Shown here piece after piece: positions 4,353 to 5,488 of a stretch of DNA of 5,488 nt. The position numbers were made by a program, and so were the translations under genes. The notes beneath the pieces are model-generated. The model was not told where the DNA came from and made no database searches. It was given only the letters and a program-made list of their open reading frames with translations. Source of the DNA: Acidobacteriaceae bacterium (GTDB lineage Bacteria > Acidobacteriota > Terriglobia > Terriglobales > Acidobacteriaceae); NCBI GenBank assembly GCA_030040115.1, contig JASHUH010000112.1:1-5488 (forward strand), given 5' to 3'. Within the stretch, counting starts at the first letter, position 1. Each line of letters begins with the position of its first letter.

Positions 4353-4862
4353 ATGGAAGTCATTCTGAAGGAAGACGTCGTGAACCTCGGCAACCGTGGC
4401 GAGGTGGTCAAGGTGGCCGATGGTTATGGCCGCAATTACCTCTTGCCCCGCAAATTGGCCATGCAGGCCACCGAATCCAACAAGGCCGTCATCGAGCAGA
4501 TGAAGGCTTCTGCGGCCCGCCGCTCCGCCACGGAAAAGGCGCAGGCCGAGAGCCTGGTCGGCAAGCTCGAGCCCGTCGAGCTCAGCTTTATCCGCAAGGC
4601 CGGCGAGCAGGGCCACCTGTTTGGCTCTGTCACTTCGGCCGACATCGCCGCGGGGCTGGCTGCGCAGGGTTTCGAGGTGGATCGCCGCAAGATCCAGTTG
4701 AACGAGCCGCTCAAGAGCCTCGGCGAGTTTACGGTGCCCATCCGCCTGCACCGCGACGTGATCGCGCGCGTCAAGGTGAAGGTCGGGAGCGAAGCTGCCC
4801 AGAGCGCCGATGCCGTCGAGCCCGCAACCGAGCCGGCTGCGGAAGACACCACCGCCGAGTAG
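4353..4862 (+). CDS. rplI: 50S ribosomal protein L9
   Basis: L9 binds domain V of 23S rRNA near the base of the L1 stalk and reaches out from the ribosome, helping reading-frame maintenance. The 169-residue product opens [13 protein letters not shown] and contains the N-domain signature [19 protein letters not shown] (13-31) followed by [10 protein letters not shown] long Ala/Lys/Glu-rich connecting helix follows (about 41-75). The C-domain (about 76-146) includes [13 protein letters not shown] (86-98). Residues ~147-169 are an Ala/Glu/Thr-rich acidic tail beyond the usual ~150-residue length. The ATG is supported by GGGAGA (4340-4345), 7 nt upstream. It is the last plus-strand gene; its stop lies 36 nt from that of the convergent ABC gene. 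Confidence 0.97.
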   Translation: MEVILKEDVVNLGNRGEVVKVADGYGRNYLLPRKLAMQATESNKAVIEQMKASAARRSATEKAQAESLVGKLEPVELSFIRKAGEQGHLFGSVTSADIAAGLAAQGFEVDRRKIQLNEPLKSLGEFTVPIRLHRDVIARVKVKVGSEAAQSADAVEPATEPAAEDTTAE

Positions 4863-4898
4863 CGCCTGGCGCACTTGTAGGGAAGACGAGACACCCGC

Positions 4899-5488
4899 TC
4901 AAGTCACCACCGCCAGCGGCTTCTCGCGATCTGTCTTCAGCGTGGGCACAGCCGCCAGCAGGCTCTTTGTATATTCATGCGACGGCCGGGTCAGAAGCTG
5001 CATGCAATGCCCGCTCTCCACCACCTGCCCTCCGCGCATCACGGCCACGCGGCTCGCCACTTGGCCCACCACGGCGAGATCGTGCGAAATGAAGAGCATC
5101 GCCAACCCATGCTCGCGCTGCAGTTCCCTGAGCAGCGCCAGAATCTGCGCCTGCACGGTCACGTCGAGCGCGGTGGTGGGCTCGTCGGCGATCAGCAGTC
5201 GCGGCTTATTGATGAGCGCCATGGCGATCAGAATGCGCTGGCGTTGTCCGCCGGAAAACTGGTGCGGATAATCGCCGTAGCGGCGCGCCGCATCGGGAAG
5301 ACCCACCGCCTCGAGAGCGGCGATGGCCCTCCGTTTTGCCTCTCTGCTGCCGCGAAAGCCTGAAGGCGGAGAAAAACCTTCGGCTACTTGGCGGCCGATC
5401 GACATGACCGGATTCAGCGCCGTCATCGGCTCCTGAAAAATCATGGCGATCTCGCGCCCGCGCACCTGGCGCAACGCGCGATTCGGCA
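4899..5488 (-). CDS. Oligopeptide/dipeptide-type ABC transporter ATP-binding protein (5' end outside window)
   Basis: This is the ATPase subunit of a peptide (Opp/Dpp-like) importer, powering uptake at the inner face of the membrane. The gene runs in from the right edge; 195 codons and the stop are visible. From the Leu codon at 5474, the motifs are: Q-loop [11 protein letters not shown] (12-22, Gln14), signature FSGGQRQR (73-80), Walker B LLIADEP (93-99), D-loop (TTALD) and switch His131 in [20 protein letters not shown] is characteristic of the OppD/DppD group. Walker A lies beyond the window. TTG at 5474 is internal, since the frame continues as PNRA to the edge. The protein stops soon after [12 protein letters not shown], without the Cys-containing C-terminal extension usual in OppD/DppD, so it may be a short form or resemble the first half of YejF-type double ATPases. 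It is convergent with rplI and probably belongs to a separate operon. Confidence 0.93.
   Translation of the reverse strand, partial: PNRALRQVRGREIAMIFQEPMTALNPVMSIGRQVAEGFSPPSGFRGSREAKRRAIAALEAVGLPDAARRYGDYPHQFSGGQRQRILIAMALINKPRLLIADEPTTALDVTVQAQILALLRELQREHGLAMLFISHDLAVVGQVASRVAVMRGGQVVESGHCMQLLTRPSHEYTKSLLAAVPTLKTDREKPLAVVT

Noticed and set aside
3677..4411. Long minus-strand open frame over rpsR and its spacers
   Set aside because: It overlaps rpsR and spacer DNA, has no recognisable domain, and is what GC-rich codon bias produces on the opposite strand.
4862..4872. Palindrome GCGCCTGGCGC after the rplI stop as a terminator
   Set aside because: The stem is only 4 bp with a 3-nt loop, and no T-run follows in either direction.

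Overview
The window reads as ordinary housekeeping chromosome from a GC-rich bacterium. The order tRNA-Gln, prs, rplY (ctc-type L25), pth, rpsF, rpsR, rplI, plus repeat-filled spacers, suggests an Acidobacteriota (Terriglobia-like) genome. That placement rests on remembered gene order and repeat style; I ran no search. I see no evidence of a new defence, mobile or biosynthetic system.

Layout. Positions 1-174 carry no protein gene. They hold a possible promoter, a 34-nt copy of the 5' half of the downstream tRNA, and a strong GC-rich hairpin. An intact tRNA-Gln(UUG) follows (175-248), then prs (327-1427) with a strong ribosome binding site. The 284-nt spacer 1428-1711 is filled with AGCTGA-type short repeats in both orientations. 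rplY (1712-2419) is followed almost directly by pth (start uncertain, stop at 3187). A 94-nt spacer of 7-nt-phased GATC repeats, another AGCTGA copy and a small hairpin leads into rpsF (3282-3692). rpsR (3803-4141) and rplI (4353-4862) follow, each after a structured spacer. On the opposite strand, convergent with rplI, is the 3' part of an oligopeptide-type ABC transporter ATPase gene (4899 to the right edge); its Walker A region lies outside the window.

How the genes fit together. Everything from the tRNA to rplI is on the plus strand and serves translation or nucleotide supply. Prs makes PRPP for nucleotide and some amino-acid synthesis. L25, S6, S18 and L9 are ribosomal proteins, S6 and S18 being direct partners on the 30S platform. 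Pth recycles peptidyl-tRNA, and tRNA-Gln is a substrate of translation. No ssb lies between rpsF and rpsR, unlike the arrangement in many bacteria. The points most worth checking are the truncated tRNA-Gln copy, the two repeat families in the spacers, and stem-loops just upstream of rpsF and rplI.
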